64,000 nucleotides of DNA from Diphasiastrum complanatum (Eukaryota > Streptophyta > Lycopodiopsida > Lycopodiales > Lycopodiaceae). The notes under the pieces were generated by a model. That model was not told the origin of the DNA and did not search any database. It saw only the letters and a program-made list of their open reading frames with translations. Made by a program: the position numbers and the translations under genes. Below, piece after piece: positions 38,430 through 49,945 of this stretch. Every line of letters begins with the position of its first letter. The first letter of the stretch is position 1. The stretch is from positions 39,855,106-39,919,105 of the forward strand of contig CM055097.1 of NCBI GenBank assembly GCA_029204225.1, read 5' to 3'.

Positions 38430-39160
38430 GATCTATCACCGATGAAGCATTAGACGAGTTCTCAATATCAAAAAGACCCTTTAAGGAATGCCATGTAGGA
38501 TAAAGAAAAAAACCAATATATAAAAAAAAAACAATATTGTTTATTGCTTGCCCCCACCACTCCTGAGGCCTCCCCAACTCCCAATGATCTAACCATAGTG
38601 TCTATTGTCACAGTTAAGAACTCTAAACTGTTCACAGTCTAACTTGTCTAAATTTGAAAATACACTCCATTGGTTACGAAGAGGGCAATCTTCTCATTGG
38701 ATCTAGAATATGACCACCATCCCCAAATTCAAATCAGGGGAAAAAGCAAAATGAATGATTATGCATTCCCTCCACTAGAATGAAAATTTGAGTGCCATCT
38801 CCAAATGTGAACGCCATCTCCAAATATGAGCGCCATCATTTCATTGGAATGAAAATATGAGCACCATCTCCAAATTTGAATCAAGGAGAAAAGCAAAATC
38901 AAAGGAATGATGGTACAAAGTATATAATATAATAAAAGATAAGTACTTTGTTTTGTTTTAAAAAATCTATTCTTTGTAGTTTGATGCCTCGGATTACTTT
39001 CTTGTTTTTTTCTGATGATGACATTGTATCATCTACATTTGGATATCCCTAATGATTTGGCACCTATACAAAGAAGAGGAGGCAAATAAATTCCTATATC
39101 TATGAAAAAAGTTCATTTTCTAGAATGTGAGTTGATGCGCATATCCTCTTATTATCAAAA
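38430..39160. other. No gene seen; MITE-like block at left
   Basis: CATTAGACGAGTTCTC then AAAAAGACCCTTTAAGG and GGAATGCCATGTAGG at 38,444-38,492 is another copy of the dispersed MITE-like end. Repeated CGCCATCTCCAAATATGAG-type phrases occur at 38,760-38,880. Confidence 0.4.
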
Positions 39161-39169
39161 AAGAGATTG

Positions 39170-40813
39170 TCATGTCCCAAAGACTTTAGAGGGAAATGAG
39201 CAACTTAAAAGAAATAATGAATCATTATAGAAGATAACGTTTGATATCAAATCAAGCAAGTTCAAAACATCCTCTAATATGGACATGGCTTGCTTCAAAG
39301 ATGACTTTGGCCTGGTATTCCATGCAAACAATATGTGAAGATATATTATTTTTTCTATTGTATGCACCTTTGCATGCAAAGTACAGATATGAACATTATA
39401 AATAGGAATTGGCAGTACGGGTTTCCAATTTGGATCTTCTCGATCTCTTGATATTCATGTACTCATTTTCATGTCTTTTGTTGTCTTCATGTAGTACAGA
39501 CAAGGGTGCTTTGAATTAGCTCCATGGAAAAAGTTGAACATACATTTTAACGTTTTTAGGTCTCCTGCCAAATGCCACTCTATGTTGAAATTGCCAATCC
39601 TAGGAACATTAAGTGGAACTCCCTCCATGTGACTTCTGATGACGGCAGGATATGATGTTCTACTAAATATCCATGAGAGAATGTCATGGTCTTCTTTCAA
39701 TGCTTGTAAGAGAAACAAAAAAACAGTTTATCATAATATCAACATAGAGATGAGTATCCATATAAAAACTATAATAGAGCAACTATACCTGAAAAGCTGC
39801 CAACCACCAAATATCATTCTCTGATTGAACATTGAAGTTGAGGCCTTGTAGGTGTTTTGAATTTGAAAGTGCTCCACTCATGACTGTAAGACTAGCTCTC
39901 TCCATTTTTTGTCCCTTTATAATTTCATATTCAACTATCAACTTGTTATTCATACTCTCATTTGTAATACCATAAGATTCTATTATGAATGCTAGCAATT
40001 GATTAATGTCAAGAAATAAATTGTTGGAATTGTTATAAGCTAGATATTCTCCTTTGGAACAATATGCTTCATTGATATGAAATGGAACATTAGGGGAGTT
40101 TTGAGCTCCAAAAGGACCTTATAAGAATTCATGCAAAGATATATTTTGTATTATTAAAATATCAGAATAGTATTTTCAACTAATACCTTTGACTTGCCAT
40201 AACTTTTTAATCATAGCTCAAAAGTATATCATCTAAGATATCATTGAAAAGCAAGCACCTTCCAACGCATCTCCGCTAAAATCAGACTTACCATTAACAA
40301 GTTATACCATTTTTTAAGTGGACTCAAAAAGTTACATTACGTATATTTCAAATTTGAGTGTTTTGATTGGTCCATGTGTAAGAAAATTTTGAGAGCAAAT
40401 ATGAAGAGAATCTTTACAAAGGGTCCTTTTCGAATTTATAACTCTTCTGATGTACCCACTATTTTTGGCATGCCCTGGTTCCATGTCTCTTTTTTAAGAT
40501 GAAATGGTCATGGGATCGAAAACTTGTTTACACTCACTTGTGCAAATGCTTTCTTTATCAGCTTGAACATTGTGGCATATGCTTATGTACTGATGCTAGA
40601 AAAATCACATGCCTCCTAAACTGATGTAACGTCCATTATTTTTCCAACTTCATTCATAATGCTTTCAATAATTGAAGCCTTAAAATTTTTTATTCTATTA
40701 TTGTTTAACATTGACTTCAAAGGCTTAGTAGTCAAAATAGAACCTAATGATTTCTCAATGAAAATCTCATCGGCCAAATGGTCTTCGGCAACCAATGCAG
40801 ATCTGTATAACAA
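39170..40813 (-). pseudogene. P3 copy 3: transposase-like gene, broken
   Basis: Minus-strand pieces in order are: VAEDHLADEIFIEKSLGS and FKASIIESIMNEVGKI (40,813-40,620), AYATMFKLIKKAFAQ before a GTGAGT donor (about 40,530), then an intron holding a MITE. The exon ending at 39789 reads FIIESYGITNESMN and VQSENDIWWLAAFQ. After an 86-base intron at the same site as copy 1 come DILSWIFSRTSYPA, NIEWHLAGDLKTLKCM and SKHPCLYYMKTTKD (from 39702). The final part is HTIEKIIYLHILFAWN. The C-terminal portion seen in copies 1 and 2 is missing. This copy supplies the 5' exons lost from copy 1. Function unknown; likely a transposase-type protein. Confidence 0.6.
40087..40453. mobile_element. MITE in an intron of P3 copy 3
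   Basis: The left end ACATTAGGGGAGTTTTGAGC and right end (reversed) ACATCAGAAGAGTTATAAAT continue into shared AAAAGGACC, giving imperfect terminal inverted repeats of about 30-40 bases around a 367-bp AT-rich element with no coding capacity. Related ends occur at 1,193, 31,287, 38,444 and 46,610. The target duplication is not clear. Confidence 0.65.
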
Positions 40814-41029
40814 ATATCATATTTAAAAAATGGTCATCAAAGATTTGGATACATACTTCATTGATTCTTAAACTTCAAGGAAGTGATTATAAATATCTAA
40901 TAGAACTAGTCTGTGCAATGAATCAAAAAACAATATCAATACAATTAAGCCAGAACTTACTTAAATGCACGGATTTCCCTTTTTGATAACCTCCTCTGAA
41001 GAAACAAAACATTTCTATTACCAAAGCTT

Positions 41030-41923
41030 TGCTAGCTTTCAGCCCTCTGCCTGACGAAAATGTTCGCGAACGCGAAAGTCAAAAGACATGAAACAAATAT
41101 GTTCGCAAACATCCTGATGAAAAAGACACAGACACGAAAAATCTGCGAAAGAGAATTTTTCGTGGTACAACAGGAGAAAGTCAAACAACGAGAAAGTCAA
41201 ACGACTCGAAAATTGTCGCGACACTCTTCTCTGCTCTCACGCTCCAAGAAAGACCAGCAAGATCAAACAAGTACCCAGAAGTACAGATATCTGATCTGAT
41301 AGCATGATGTCAGCAGATACACTTTAGGTCGTGGCTAATCTGCCACTCTTGTAATTCATGATTAGCTGTAGATGTTTAATCACTCTAACCTAGAAGATTG
41401 CAAGAGACAACTATATACTTACTGGATGATGCTTGATCATAGAGACATACATGAAATAGTTTGACGCTAGTATGCAAGAAGACGAAAATACAGAATACAT
41501 GTCCGCCTGCGTGCAAGACAATTCTGAATAGGATCTGAAGATCCACAAATCCGCTAGTAAGCGAGACATTGATCGTGAGAGAACTGTGTTTCTCTCACGC
41601 CACCACACTGCGTGGATCTGCATGCAGTGCTCAAAGAATCAGAGAAAGATCAATAGATGATTTTCTTATCTTGTTTGATCTCGAATGTAAATTAGTCTGC
41701 TATCATTCATGTGTCTAATTCTTTTGTTCATTTAATTTTGCACCTTGGTTTGAATTTCGTTGAATGTTACATTAATTTGTTTTTCGTAGTACAGCAGTGT
41801 GTGTCTACATTCTGGAGGACTGTAGGAATGATACAACAGCTAGCAGTGACCAACAGTCATATGTGAACTCCATCCAGATTCCTTCGTGTGTTTCGCGTTC
41901 ACAAAAGTTTCGCATTCTTTGCA
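41030..41923 (+). repeat. 5' LTR of the 41-46 kb copia element
   Basis: Starts TGCTAGCTTTCAGCC and ends CATTCTTTGCA, four bases before the primer site. TTCGCGAACGCGAAAGTC near the start is rich in inverted CG motifs. Its first 320 bases recur at 46161. Confidence 0.9.
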
Positions 41924-41927
41924 TCAG

Positions 41928-41939
41928 TGGTATCAAAGC
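41928..41939 (+). other. Primer-binding site
   Basis: TGGTATCAAAGC, the initiator-Met type site with one change from TGGTATCAGAGC. Confidence 0.85.
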
Positions 41940-42035
41940 ACTACCTTGTCATAATCTGACATAGCCAAAGGCTATCCGATCCAGGAGGCCGAGCATTAAA
42001 ACGATCAACGATCAACAAGTGAACAGACTTCAGAA

Positions 42036-42890
42036 GCAATGGTTTCAATCAGCAGCATACAGAGCAAGATCTTTACAGTTCTAGATTTTTCAGGAAAGAC
42101 ATCATTGATACTCAAGGTGGAGGTTTATTCCCCTGGGTGGATGGCATAGAAGAGATGCCTATGACATCAGACAAAGATCTACGCGAGTGGAGGGAGAAAA
42201 ATGACAAGGCAGTAGCCTTGCTATCTTCATCCATCGAAGATAGTCTCATGCTTGACCTGGCTACACTCTCCAAAGCTAAGGAGATGTGGGATACACTGCT
42301 CACGAGATTTCAAACGAAATCAATAAGTCAAATAATGATGCTGAAAGATCAACTGACAAATTTACAGTGGGATGCAAAATACCTCTTTTGTAAGGAAGAT
42401 GAAGGATCTGTTCCTGTCACTATATAACTCTAGAGCAGAGAATGCAGTGTCAACTAAGAAGCAGCTCACTTACGTATTGAGAGTCTTACCTAGATCTTAC
42501 CAGACAACCAAAACCCTACTCGCAAAAGATCCTATCATGACCCTCGAACAATTGTCGAGATTCGAGAGGAAGTCGAGGCAAGATAACACCTTGATCACAA
42601 GGATGGTTCTGGCCAGGCCCTCTACGGCAACAAGGAAAAATATAAGAAACAATCCAAGCCTAAGAGAGAGTCGAATCAAAGACAGCAGGATCGTGGTCAG
42701 CAAGTAGAGGGGACCAACAAAGGAAGCTGGAAGAGCAAAGGGAGGTCGAAACAACAAAGTGGTGAAAAGAAGACTTGCATGAGATGCAGAAGAGATGGAC
42801 ACACAATTGATACATGCTGGATCAATCCAAAGATTGAGTGCATCCACTGCCACAAGAAGAGTCACGCAGTCATAGAATGTTGCCTGGACC
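42036..42890 (+). pseudogene. gag with two zinc knuckles
   Basis: Starts near ATG 42039 (IFTVLDFSGKT). After a frameshift it continues DKDLREWREKNDKAVALLSS and MWDTLLTRFQTKS; after another, YVLRVLPRSYQTTKTLLAKD. Knuckles CMRCRRDGHTIDTC (from 42,777) and CIHCHKKSHAVIEC both keep CX2CX4HX4C. Two knuckles are more than most plant copia elements carry; F shares the trait. Confidence 0.85.
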
Positions 42891-42999
42891 CAAGAAATAA
42901 ATTAGCACAGAACAGACAGGAGAACAGCAACAATTCATCCTATGTCGAGGAGTCTGAGAGCTTGAAAATGGACGAAGAGAGATCGAACAGAAATTGTTC

Positions 43000-43400
43000 G
43001 ACCATCGACATTTTTGAAGATGTGTGTGCAGCGTCTACATCTGAAACACATGAGGTGGTCCTAGATTTAGGAGCCACCTCACACTTCATGACATCAAGAT
43101 GAATAATGTCTTATTTCAGAAGTGCTGATCCTTCAAGATCTATAGTTCTTGGAGATGGATTCAAACATCAAGTGAACAATATTGGTTCACTATGGCTCAA
43201 CACCAATGGTAGAGACAGACGAATAGAAGACGTCCTGTTCGTGCCTACACTGTAGCAAGACTTGCTTTTTGTGGCAAGAATAGCTAATGCAATGATGCGT
43301 GTGACATTTTCTGACGAAGCATGCAATGTGATTGACGCCAGTACCAGTACCTTGATCACTCAAGACAGAAGAAAAAAAATCTATATCACATGAAGGTATG
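43000..43400 (+). pseudogene. Protease remnant
   Basis: VVLDLGATSHFMTSR near 43,058: the catalytic D-S-G is changed to D-L-G, so this copy would be inactive. Downstream VPTL and later text fit a copia protease, with stops. Confidence 0.75.
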
Positions 43401-43429
43401 CCTGTCTACAGATCAGATGCATCAGACTC

Positions 43430-44400
43430 ATGATTACTCGTCAGACTGGCACAAGAGACTATGCCACATGAATTCAATGGCACTTTACCAAGCAAGCCAT
43501 CATGGAGCGATAACAGGGGTCAGCATCTCGAATGCAACCAGTTCGACTACCTGTGTGTCTGAAGGGTAAGATGTCACGCACTCCATTTGTCAAAGACTCC
43601 TACAAAACAACCAAGATTCTGGAGTTAGTGTATTTTGACATATATGGGCCTTTCAATGTAATCTCAGTAGGAGGCTCAAAGTATTATATAACCTTCATTG
43701 ATGATTATAACAAATTTGCCAGAGTGTACTTTATTCAGAATAAATCTGAAGCACTTGACAAATTCACAGAATATGTGAATTGGACAGAAAGATGCACATG
43801 CAGCAAAGTAAAGTAGATCAGGATAGATCGAGGTGGCGAAAACATCTCGAATCGCTTCATTGACCTCTACAATGATCATGGCATCATTCACAAAAGGACT
43901 ACATCCTACACACCGCAGCACAATGGTGCTGCAGAAAGAAAGAATAGGACTCTGATGGAAGCCGCCAGATGCATGATGGCTACTCGAAGACTCCAAGAGT
44001 ATCGTGGGCTGAAGTAGTGGCTTTAGCCACATACATCCAGAACAGGACAAAAAAGTCTGGTGTCCCTCACACGACACCACATGAGTTATGGTGAGGTAGC
44101 CCAACCTGTCTCACATCAGAATCTTTGGTTGTGCATCTTATGCACATATTTCTGATAAGCTTCAAAAGAAGCTTGATGAGAAAGTCGAACAGGGATTTCT
44201 GGTAGGTTATGACAACAATTCGTCATACTACAAAGTCTACATGCCAGACACAAACACTGTGAAAATAGTGAGAGATGTCAAATTTGATGAGAGCAAGACA
44301 ATGGCCAATGACGATCCCGTCAGCTATGAGGTTCTGGAGAGACAGTACTATGATTTGCCATTAGCAACAGAGGGAGCACAAGACGAACATGAAAACAAAG
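43430..44400 (+). pseudogene. Integrase
   Basis: GAG-pre-integrase WHKRLCHMNSMALYQAS, then LVYFDIYGPFNVISVGGS (first Asp), IRIDRGGEN (second Asp), QQHNGAAERKNRTLMEAAR (Glu). Stops include TAG replacing an expected CAG before IRIDRGGEN and a frameshift near 43,985. C-terminal VRIFGCASYAHI-like and GFLVGYDNNSSYYK text follows at 44,110-44,230. Confidence 0.85.
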
Positions 44401-44654
44401 ATTTTTGAGTCGTTTCACACTCGCATGACGAATCAAAAGACGAAAGATTTGAGAGGCAGCCTACTGCTACAGTACATGTAAACCAAGATGGTTCCGGACC
44501 TAGCAGAGCAAACAAAGGCAAGGGCATTGTTGTCCTAGGAGGATCTCCTAGAAGGTTGACAAGACCACGAAGAGCGCCAGCAAGATACGTGCCAGGCAAC
44601 TCAGCTTCTACATCAGAAGAATTTTGTGGATTCAGTAGCAAACCACAAACTTTC

Positions 44655-46120
44655 AAGAAAGCGATTGAATATTGCAGCCATTACCACATAAGCGCAAGGT
44701 TGTCAATCACAAATGGGTTTTCAAGCTCAAGTACGGACCGGATGGGAATGTCTCAAAATACAAGGCAAGACTGATAGTGAAGGGATTTTCTCATAGATAT
44801 GGTATTGACTACTCTGAAACCTTCTCTCCTATCGTCAAACATTTATCCCTACGATTGTTATTTGCATATGCAGCTGCTTATGACCTCAAGATTCACATTG
44901 TGGACGAGAAGATAGCCTTCTTGCATGGCGAGCTAGATGAAGAGGTCTATATGGATCAACCCCCAAGTTCTGTCTCAAATTCACTTCTTGATTATGCATG
45001 CAGAATGCTTAGAGGTATCTACGGTTTGAAATAGTCAGCTCGACAATGGTACAAGAAGAAGGACCAAGCCCTGAAATCATTAGGATTCAAGCCACTGTTG
45101 GCTGATTCCAATGTATATGTCAGAGTCACAGATGGGCAGATCATCTATGTGGCTGTATATGTGGATGACACTCTGATACTCTACAAGAGTGAAAGGTTGA
45201 TTGCTGAAGTGAAGGAAGACATCTCAAAGCATTTCGAGATCATGGATCTGGGAGAGGCCAGATGTTACCTTGGCTTGCAAATTGACAAGGACTATGAGGT
45301 AGGTAAGTTATACCTTCACCAGTCTAGATATACCCAAAAAATCCTAGAGTATTTTGGGATGTTGAATTGCAAATGAGCGAATACTCCAATGCTTGTAGGA
45401 ATGGTGCTGACAAACGATGATTGTCCGAGGACTGAATAAGAGAGAGAACAAATGCAGCTCACACCTTACAAGAAGCTGATAGATTCGTTGATGTACCTTG
45501 CAGACAACACACGTCCTGATATTGCTTATGCATTGTTCAGGATGAGCCAATTCTGCATGAATCCAAGCTCGACACATTGGAAGATTGCAAAATGAATTTT
45601 GCAATATCTTCGATTGACGAGAAATTATGGCTTGTGTTATTGTTGTGATGCAGTTTCAGGATGCTTTCCTACAGTGATGCTATCTGGGCATCCCTCAAGG
45701 ATGATTGTAAAAGCGTCTCAAGAGGATGCACCATCACATCAGGAGCGACAGTTCTCTGGGTCAGCAAGAAGCAGACCATTGTGGCTCAGTCATCCTACGA
45801 AGCAAAGTACGTTGCATCAGCGAAAATGGCCAATGACATAATTTGGCTCAGGCAGTTCCTAGAAGACTTGGGCGAAAGGAATGAGCCTCTGGTTTGCAGA
45901 TGGATAACACATCTGCAATACACCTCACGAAAGATCATGTGTTCCACTCAAGAACAAAGCACATCTTGATCAAGTACCACTTGATCAAGGATCTGATTGA
46001 GAAGAAGATGTTGCAGACCACCTTCACTGGAACGAAAGACATGGTTGCTGACATCTTCACAAAGGCCCTAGACACAGGACTTTTTGAGATACAGAGGAGT
46101 AGTCTTGGGGTCATCAAGTT
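44655..46120 (+). pseudogene. Reverse transcriptase and RNase H
   Basis: WVFKLKYGPDGNVSKYKARL, FSPIVKHLSLRLLFAYAA, LDEEVYMDQPP, GIYGLK followed by TAG where Q is expected, VYVDDTLILYK (catalytic YVDD near 45,165), LGLQIDKDY, then TGA where R is expected after MLNCK. RNase H: YLADNTRPDIAYAL, LSYSDAIWASLKDD, WVSKKQTIVAQSSYEAKYV, MDNTSAIHLTKDHVFHSRTK and MVADIFTKAL. Several stops fit C-to-T changes at CAG or CGA. Confidence 0.9.
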
Positions 46121-46160
46121 ATCATGCTTTGAGAGGGAGATGAAGAAACGACCAAAAATT

Positions 46161-46481
46161 TGCTAGCTTTCAGCCCTCTGCCTACCGAAACTGTTCGCGA
46201 ACGCGAAAGTCAAAAGACATGAAACAAATATGTTCGCGAACATCCTGATGAAAAAGACACAGACACGAAAAATCTGCGAAAGAGAATTTTTCGTGGTACA
46301 ACAGGAGAAAGTCAAACAACGAAAAAGTCAAACGACTCGAAAATTGTCGCGACACTCTTCTCTGCTCTCATGCTCCAAGAAGGACCAGCAAGATCAAACA
46401 AGTACCCAAAAGTACAGATATCTGATCTGATAGCATGATGTCAGCAGATATACTTTAGGTCATGGCTAATCTGCCACTCTT
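46161..46481 (+). repeat. 3' LTR, truncated
   Basis: Matches 41030-41345 and ends abruptly after CTGCCACTCTT. The following sequence is unrelated to the LTR. Confidence 0.9.
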
Positions 46482-46744
46482 AATTGTGGTTAAGCATCAA
46501 TGAGGTTTGATGTGACTAGAATAAAGAAGATTCATGTGCATGTAAAGTCATGCGAGTAGATGCATAAAGAACTTAGAAAATAATAATTTAATTATTTTAG
46601 TATTATTTTTCTCTCTCCTATATGGCATTTCTTATAAGGACCTTTTCGGGCCCATATTTTCTCTAATGACACCTTCATAGGTTGTCTTGTCCTTGATACC
46701 AAGTGATAATATATGTTTAAAAAACAATTTCCTACTCAAAAACT

Positions 46745-47410
46745 TTGAAAAAATATCAGTACCACAATTTGTAAAAGATACATAAAAAAATCAACCTCCT
46801 TCGCAAGCACCTTTTCTCAAATGAATGCTATGCCACCTCAATATGCTTAGAACTAGCATGAAAGATATCATTATGTGCCAAGTTAAGAGTTGAAGTACTA
46901 TCATCATGGATTGACGACCATGCATCGGGATCTTAACTAAAAGTCTCTTGATCCATAATGCCTCTTTGCACAAAATAATAAGAGCTTTGTATTCAGACTC
47001 TCAAGAGAGAATAATCGTGTCTTGTTTCTTCAATAGCCAACTACTTCATCACCCAAAAAGAAGGCATAAGCACTTGTGGATCTTCTATCCACCTCATCGC
47101 ATGCATAATCTAAATCTGAAAATACATTCAATTCAATGTGAGAGTCACCATATTCAATGCCAAAGTTCCTTCCCGCAAGATACCTCAAGACTCGCTTGGC
47201 AAGATCTTAATGTCTAACAATAGGACTTTGCATGGATTGACTAAATTTTGTCAAAATATTGAAAATTCTATCTAATGTTGTGAGTAGGGGTCCTAAAAAT
47301 GCCAAAGATGAATTGAGCTCTTTTGGCTTAGTAAAGACCCATCTTAAAATAAAATATTCAAGGTAGGTAGAAGTAGAAACTCGAGCTACCATAGGAATTG
47401 CCATTTGTAC
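46745..47410 (-). pseudogene. Copia RT/RNase H fragment
   Basis: On the minus strand: LDRIFNILTKFSQSMQSP, RVLRYLAGRNFGIEYGDS, NVFSDLDYACDEVDRRSTSA, WIKRLLVKIP, NLAHNDIFHASSKHIEVAYH. These are the last part of reverse transcriptase and RNase H of a plant copia element of a different lineage from F. Stops and frameshifts throughout; no LTR found attached. Confidence 0.8.
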
Positions 47411-47422
47411 TTTACATGCCAC

Positions 47423-49474
47423 ATTTAATGCATGAAAAGACTATGTGGCACAATTAGACATAGTGAGGTGGCTTGGATAAGTCTAGATAGCTTGAGAGGT
47501 GGATCCACAACTGCAATTCAACTCAAAGTAGGACGAGAGTCCATGGATCTATATATATGTGATGTACTCTCATTGAGAAAATGATGAAATTTGTGTGTAA
47601 TGCAAATTTGGAGACAAGCTCTTTGTACCCTCTCTCTCTCTCCACGAGTTTTGTACTTCTTATTTTCTCTCTCTAGCCAAGTAGAGACATTTATGATGCT
47701 TAGTCTTATGTTTTGTTAACAGATCTTGCTTGTAACACAATAATATTGCTTGTATGATCAGCTTTCCTATTGACAACCAATGCTAGTCTGATCTTTATGG
47801 TGTTATTGGGCTTAGGAGATCAAAAATACATGTGTAGGGCATCCCACACGTGTGAATTCATCATGGTATCAGAGCCTACCTAAGTTTTACAAGCAAATCT
47901 AATCAAAAAGTTTGTAGATCTAATCATATTTCAAGCTAGGAATTGTCTAGATTCTACTTTCTAGCTAGTTTGCAGTTTTCTGGTGATTTAGAGCTTCAAA
48001 CCACATTGAATGGGCCAGATCAGGTATTGTACAGAATTTTAGGTGCTGGCACGTGTGAAATCCGCCCATTTTCAGATTGGTGGTTTTCTCTCACCTTAGA
48101 TCCAAATTTCTTGCAAACTAGCCACTAGAAAGCTAGAAATGTGCAGAATCTGATGGAATTTGAATCATGACAGTGGATAAGCCAATCAGAAATTATAAGC
48201 TTTTGAAAAGTCGTAGGTAGGGTGCCTAGACCTATGGCAAATCGTGTGTACATGTCAGTTATTGCTTGAATGATTACAAAAATCATCCAAAAGCTGTACA
48301 ATCTCATCTATATGTGATTTAGACAAAATTTATAGGTCCTAGGCAAATTGTTTCATACAATTATATTGTATTTGAGTCAATTTGACATTTTTTGAATATT
48401 TCACACGTGTGAAATTTAGAGAACCATAACTTTTGTCATACTTCATCTTTTTTGATGATTCAAATCTTGTTTTAGAGAGATTGTCAAGCTAGTGAGATCT
48501 ATCTCATAGTTTTTTGCTTAGTCTTACATAGGATTTGGTTTTGTACCCTTGATTGGTTCCTATAGTGAGAAGATAAGCAATTCTTTCATCCATCTTTTTT
48601 TATTTCCATCATTCTTTATGAATTCAATGGGTGTCCTCCAATTACTCAATTTGGAAGGTTAGAATGGAATCTGTCTTAATACTACAAGATGTGATGGATA
48701 TTGTACTTGGCATTGAAGAAGAACCACAAATTCCTCAAGAAATTCCAAAGTACAAAAAGAGAGCCAGGATGGCTCTGCATTATATTAAGATGAAAATCTC
48801 AAATGACATCTTAAGAGAAATTGGTGTTTGTACTAATGCCAAAGATGCTTGGGATACTCTCAAGTCTATCTATGAGACAAAAAATACTTCTAGACTTCTA
48901 ACACTAAGAAACCAAATTTTTCAAAGAATACAGAGAAGTGATGAATGTGCTTCAGCTTATGTAATGAGAGTTAAAGAACTCCATAGAGAATTGTCATGCA
49001 TAGGAGACTCCATCAACCAAAATGAACTTGTTCAAGTCATACTTAATGGGTTAAAGGAGGAATATGACAACCTTGTTCAGAGTTATGCCATTAAGGAGGA
49101 GCTACCAAATTTGGAAGCACTCCAAAGTGTGCTTATTTCTGAAGAATCAAGACAAGAGTATAAACACTTGAAAATGGAGAGATTGTCTCTCAACATTGAT
49201 GGTAAAGCTCTCTTTACCAAAGACAAGCACAAGAGAAGAAGTAAGAATCAACACCAATCCTCTTCAAGCAAGAACAATCTTATTTCCAAGGAGAAAGGAG
49301 AAGAGGATGAGTCTTCTCAAGCTTCCACATCCAAGAAGAAGAAGAAAAACATCAATTGCTTGTATGATCAGCTTTCCTATTGAAAACCAATGCTTGTCTG
49401 ATTCTTTATGGTGTTATTGGGCTTAGGAGATCAAAAATACATGTGTAGGGCATCCCACACGTGTGAATTCATCA
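47423..49474 (+). mobile_element. Element H: gag-only deletion derivative of a copia element
   Basis: The 5' LTR ends CACACGTGTGAATTCATCA at 47863, followed by TGGTATCAGAGCC. The gag follows at 48.6 kb and stops inside the zinc-knuckle region, where it joins the last 120 bases of the LTR (49355-49474) at a shared ATTGCT. All of pol and most of the 3' LTR are missing. The left LTR border is not resolved (somewhere after 47,420). Confidence 0.8.
48631..49383 (+). CDS. gag capsid protein of element H, C-terminus lost
   Basis: A 250-codon open frame with NYSIWKVRMESVL, ILREIGVCTNAKDAWDTL, NTSRLLTLRNQIF, LILNGLKEEYDNL-like and SYAIKEELPNLEALQSVL, the standard UBN2-type copia gag. It is about 75% identical by eye to the B1 gag. 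No ATG opens the frame at 48631; the first in-frame ATG (48664) lies inside the conserved domain, and FNG-like codons sit one frame away, so the true start is probably frameshifted. The knuckle is cut after INC and the last codons come from LTR sequence. Confidence 0.75.
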   Translation: MSSNYSIWKVRMESVLILQDVMDIVLGIEEEPQIPQEIPKYKKRARMALHYIKMKISNDILREIGVCTNAKDAWDTLKSIYETKNTSRLLTLRNQIFQRIQRSDECASAYVMRVKELHRELSCIGDSINQNELVQVILNGLKEEYDNLVQSYAIKEELPNLEALQSVLISEESRQEYKHLKMERLSLNIDGKALFTKDKHKRRSKNQHQSSSSKNNLISKEKGEEDESSQASTSKKKKKNINCLYDQLSY

Positions 49475-49690
49475 AATTTATCGGCCCAAAAACTTAGATC
49501 AGGGCTTGAAATGGTTAGATATATGAGACTTACAATTAGCTTCCTATTAAGAGTAGTAGAAATTAAACAATGCGTATATTAGATAATCAATATTGGCTAT
49601 CATGTTTATCAACCCATGCATGAATTCACATAGAAAATCTTGAACAATCAAGACACACGTGCGTATGTGCGGGCGTGTGTGCGTGTGCAT

Positions 49691-49692
<2 letters not shown>

Positions 49693-49746
<54 letters not shown>
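49693..49746. repeat. (GT)n microsatellite
   Basis: About 27 GT units directly following a GT-rich stretch from 49,650. Confidence 0.97.
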
Positions 49747-49747
<1 letters not shown>

Positions 49748-49859
49748 GTTCAAACCAACTTTCTACATCAATTAAAGTGAGAAAGTCCTCACACGATCAT
49801 GAAAGTGAATTGGTGGATGCAATTTGGTTGTTTGAACTAGCTCACTACCACACACCTTG

Positions 49860-49945
49860 AGACCAGGAATGATGTTAGCTTGGTAAGCCAAATTATGGCA
49901 ACTCTAAGAAAAGTACATTGGAAGGCAACGAAGAGGATCCTTGTG
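49860..49945 (+). pseudogene. Copia RNase H border fragment
   Basis: TRNDVSLVSQIMATLRKVHW followed by KATKRIL resembles the RP(D)..V..(V)SQFM..P...HW.A.KRIL segment at the RT/RNase H border of copia elements. Nothing recognisable flanks it. Confidence 0.55.

Larger units (their letters stand above)
41030..46481 (+). mobile_element. Ty1/copia element with all domains, decayed
   Basis: 5' LTR 41030-41923, primer site TGGTATCAAAGC, then gag, protease, integrase, reverse transcriptase and RNase H in copia order, then a 3' LTR from 46161 that is cut at 46481 (about 320 of 894 bases). By eye about ten mismatches separate the shared LTR part, so insertion is fairly recent, yet every gene carries stops or frameshifts. 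The outer end of the 3' LTR is lost, so no target duplication can be checked. Confidence 0.93.

Noticed and set aside
46690-46705. TTGGTATCAAGGAC on the minus strand as a primer site
   Set aside because: It lies beyond the RNase H end of the minus-strand fragment, with no LTR border or gag next to it, so position does not fit.
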